Translations under genes and position numbers: made by a program
The notes under the pieces: model-generated
The model's input: the letters and a program-made list of their open reading frames with translations, nothing else
The model's database searches: none
Told to the model about the DNA's origin: nothing
Source of the DNA: Euprymna scolopes
Lineage: Eukaryota; Mollusca; Cephalopoda; Sepiida; Sepiolidae
DNA: 29,774 nt
Reading direction: 5' to 3'
Assembly (NCBI GenBank): GCA_024364805.1
Contig: CM044490.1
Span: 88,429,613 to 88,459,386, forward strand
Shown: piece after piece, positions 27,367-29,774 of the stretch
Numbering within the stretch: position 1 is the stretch's first letter
Layout of the letters: every line of letters begins with the position of its first letter

Positions 27367-27817
27367 GGCACTTCACGAGGAACGTGGACCCTGCGTGAAT
27401 GGGTTTTAATTTAATGGCTGCTCCCTGAGGTTTTCTTTCACTCTCTTTGTATATATCTCATACACTTTTTTTGTAATCGAGCATGTATTTTATTTTTTGA
27501 ATTTTTAAAAATCTCTTTAATTAAATTTAATTCATACTTTTATTTTGTGCTTGTTTTTATTTTATTTTCATTTGTTTTAATTTATTTTTATTATTATATT
27601 TTCAACACTAATATTTCTAGTTTTTGTTACATTTATTTTTTCGTACATATTCAAATAATGCTGTTGGCCTTCTTTTTTTTTTTGCCTCAAATAGTACCTT
27701 CAAAAAAGTTTTTGTGATTAAATAAACCAATGAAAACCTTTTGCATATGCGCTTTTTAGGGAGCAACCATTAAATTAAAATCCATTTACGCAGGGTCCAC
27801 ATTCCTTGTGGAGTACC
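27367..27817. mobile_element. MITE with 60-bp terminal inverted repeats
   Basis: A 451-bp element. The left end GGCACTTCACGAGGAACGTG matches, on the minus strand, the right end GGTACTCCACAAGGAATGTG. The pairing continues for about 60 bases through GGACCCTGCGT and TTTTAATTTAATGG to GCTCCCT. I count seven mismatches in 60, all transitions. The inside is AT-rich and non-coding. Both flanks are T-runs, so the target duplication cannot be scored. The superfamily is not recognised; ends of the form GGTACTCCAC fit none I know with confidence. Confidence 0.85.
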
Positions 27818-28268
27818 TTTTTTTTTATTATTATTTTTGTTGTTATTATAACAATAATTAGATTAAAATTAGCCCAATGTGCAATTATGATAATTGTAAT
27901 AATAATCTAAATGGAGAATTGTTTTTTCTCTTAAGGAGAATAGAAAAACATAATTACAACAGCCACAAATATAAGGCAACAAAAAATAATTTTTATGGCC
28001 ATGTGGTTGAACACCGGAAACTTTAGGCACCTTTGTGTCTTTACCTACATGTTGATCTGGTAATGTCATGCTGTCATGTTCACTGGCCTACTCTCTCAGT
28101 AGCTGTGATCCAACCCCCACCTTTTTTTTTTTTTTTCTATCTTTTAACTATGCTCTGTTTTTTGTTCAATGTTATCCTGTACCTTCTTCTATCACCACAT
28201 AAGCTGATGCTACCATATCAAGCTGTGAAAATATCGGCTTCCTGACCTAAAACACACCAAAGATTGAT
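27818..28268. other. No recognised feature
   Basis: AT-rich, with a run of about 15 T near 28122-28136. Short frames have no motif. Confidence 0.4.
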
Positions 28269-28362
28269 GTTATTGTTTGTTTTTTTTTCTTTTTCTTTGC
28301 AGAACTCAATCATGTTCTGCAAAGCCAAAATAACAAAAAAAAAAAAAACAAACAAAAGCAAA
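28269..28362. repeat. Long imperfect hairpin
   Basis: A perfect core TTTGCAGAAC (28296-28305) / GTTCTGCAAA (28314-28323) around an 8-base loop. Outside it a T-rich left arm, including TGTTATTGTTTGTTTT, faces an A-rich right arm including AATAACAAAA and CAAACAAA. Overall span about 94 bases. It could be a miniature transposon or a foldback of poly-A/poly-T retroposon tails. Confidence 0.65.
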
Positions 28363-28429
28363 CAATTTTCCTCTACAAATCAACCAAGTTAAACTCTATG
28401 AATAAACATTTGAAGCTATAAAAAATTTG

Positions 28430-28520
28430 AAGCCTAAAAACGTTTACCAAAATGACTCGATTTGGTATTAAATAACTTTAAACAGGTTGATTTATGCCAT
28501 AAAACAACCAAACAAAACCA
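28430..28520 (+). mobile_element. AACC-tailed retroposon, 3' tail only (copy 3)
   Basis: GGTATTAAATAACTTTAAAC, then AGGTTGATTTATGCC and ATAAAACAACCAAACAAAAC match the last 80 bases of copies 1 and 2. More diverged, with AACC replaced in part by AAAC. A severely 5'-truncated insertion. Confidence 0.7.
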
Positions 28521-29617
28521 TCTGTTCACATGCATAGCCAGTTTCCATTAACAATAATGTGCATAGCTCTTTGTAAATGAATAGAGCACTCTCGACTCAA
28601 GCAAGTACTCTGCATTGATTAGATGAAAGTGATGTAAATAAAGAACCTGTGAGCCAACTACAAATAAATTTAAAGTGCCCTGTGATGATATAAAAGTATA
28701 CGAAAATAATTCTGGTCTATATTTGTAAGCTGTTATACATGACTGATGAGATCCTATGGAACTCTTGCAGTAATCAGGGGGTGCAGCATGCAACACCTTG
28801 TATTAATGATCCGGTACTAACTCGGCTCAATGTACCTTAACTTCAGTGTGTCAACATGATTATACAATCAATGTACATAAAATAACATTCATCAAAATAA
28901 ATTTCAGTAAATATAGTCTTCAACGTTATTGAAGTGTGCTCAACATTTCTGAGATGTACTTCTGCATCAATCCCCAAACTGCATCTTAACATTTCTATCC
29001 TTATTTTTTTTCATTTTTGTAATTTTTAACTTGTTTATAAAATAATTTGATTGTATTTTGTAAGTAACAATCTGTATATTGACTTTTTTTTTTTTCTTAG
29101 TATAATCATTAAAAAAAAAATTATGCCTTGAAGCACATTAAAATTGGATAAAATATCTACATGGTATACATAGAAAGAGCTTGATGATCTAAGAAAGAAT
29201 CGTTTTTAAATTTCTAAAATTTGACTGAAAATAAGTTATGATTCTTTTTGTGCTTCACATATTTTCCCCTTTTTATGACTGCATATATTTTATCACAGTT
29301 TTAAACTACTTTTTCAATAAAAATGTTATTTTTGTTAAAACACAATAAATATAAAATGAAATGTGCTATATACAAATATAATTTTCTGCAAGGAATACAA
29401 ATATGCCACTGAAAATCTCTAGAAATTAATGGTTTGCGAGCAATCTGCAATAAATGCACATGCATATACTGCAATGTCTTAAAAATATATGTCCATTAAA
29501 AAAAAACGAATTCAGTAACTGAAAATTGAATTGTAATGCATTTTATGTACAAAAAAAACCTAAAATCTAATACTAGGACTGTTTAAAAATGAATAGATTT
29601 CATTTGTATTATTATGG
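28521..29617. other. AT-rich stretch, nothing recognised
   Basis: An 82-codon minus-strand frame at 28548-28796 has no recognisable domain. T-runs near 29084-29094 and A-runs near 29110-29119. No gene or repeat border supported. Confidence 0.45.
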
Positions 29618-29774
29618 ACTAGCGGGGAGTACCCAGCTTTGCCCGGGTGTTTAGAGGTATGTGTGCTCGGGCGGGGTGTTAATCAAAACATAAGAATAAG
29701 CGAAGTAAATATTTTAAAACTTTAAAAAATCCACAAAAAACACAAAAAAAAACAACGTAAGGCAAACGAACGAT
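29618..29774 (+). repeat. ACTAGC-headed dispersed repeat, copy 3 (partial)
   Basis: Starts ACTAGCGGGGAGTACCC, then AGCTTTGCCCGGGTG, the best-preserved head of the family also seen at 14341 and 16471. It runs off the right edge of the window. Confidence 0.6.

Noticed and set aside
28741-28765. Hammerhead ribozyme (CTGATGAG core)
   Set aside because: The matching GAAA core strand and the three stems are missing.

Overview
The window looks like animal nuclear DNA, most likely from a mollusc and plausibly an octopus-like cephalopod. It is AT-rich, has long (TA)n and (CA)n microsatellites, and is dense in decayed non-LTR retrotransposons, retroposons and short inverted-repeat DNA transposons. The cephalopod assignment rests on remembered repeat styles (an AACC-tailed retroposon, jockey- and RTE-type LINE tails, an AAT-tailed tRNA-like SINE) and is an inference. 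No complete host protein-coding gene is visible. No LTR retrovirus-like or Polinton-like element, CRISPR array or bacterial-style operon was seen.

Layout. Positions 1-400 hold a microsatellite and a CpG-rich promoter-like patch. Positions 1000-2740 are a pile of LINE 3' ends: two minus-strand jockey-like copies, one split by an AACC-tailed retroposon, and one plus-strand copy of a second jockey-like family. A CpG-rich patch at 3180-3300 has a perfect CRE, a short open reading frame and a strong splice donor; it is the best candidate for a host first exon. The following 3 kb is AT-rich, intron-like DNA with two long TA tracts. Positions 6370-6840 hold a small minisatellite split by a Buster-like hAT MITE. 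Positions 8058-8342 hold an endonuclease-domain LINE fragment, followed by a mariner-type MITE and a dispersed repeat carrying a U2 snRNA-like core. Positions 9264-10530 contain an RTE-like scrap, an unclassified GC-richer block and a cluster of DNA hairpins. Positions 11341-13885 hold a twin hairpin, a 244-codon reverse-transcriptase fragment, the second twin hairpin and an unusual array in which most units carry a CTCC/GGAG hairpin. Positions 14025-16860 contain two more copies of the U2-core repeat, two copies of an ACTAGC-headed repeat and an assembly gap inside a TA tract. Positions 16860-20600 hold two tRNA-like SINE heads and a hAT5-like MITE with a retroposon nested in it. Positions 21945-23860 are RTE-like LINE pieces invaded by two more hAT5-like MITEs. 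Positions 26000-28520 hold a U2 snRNA pseudogene, a tRNA-like SINE, a MITE with 60-bp inverted ends, a long hairpin and a retroposon tail. A third ACTAGC-headed repeat runs off the right edge.

How it fits together. Nested insertions give a relative order: the LINE and hAT5-like copies came first, and the AACC-tailed retroposons landed in them later. The most unusual items are the hairpin array at 13353-13885 with its matching motif elsewhere, the two copies of a hairpin with 13-nt loops, and the U2 snRNA core inside a dispersed repeat. All family assignments were made by eye and none was checked against a database.
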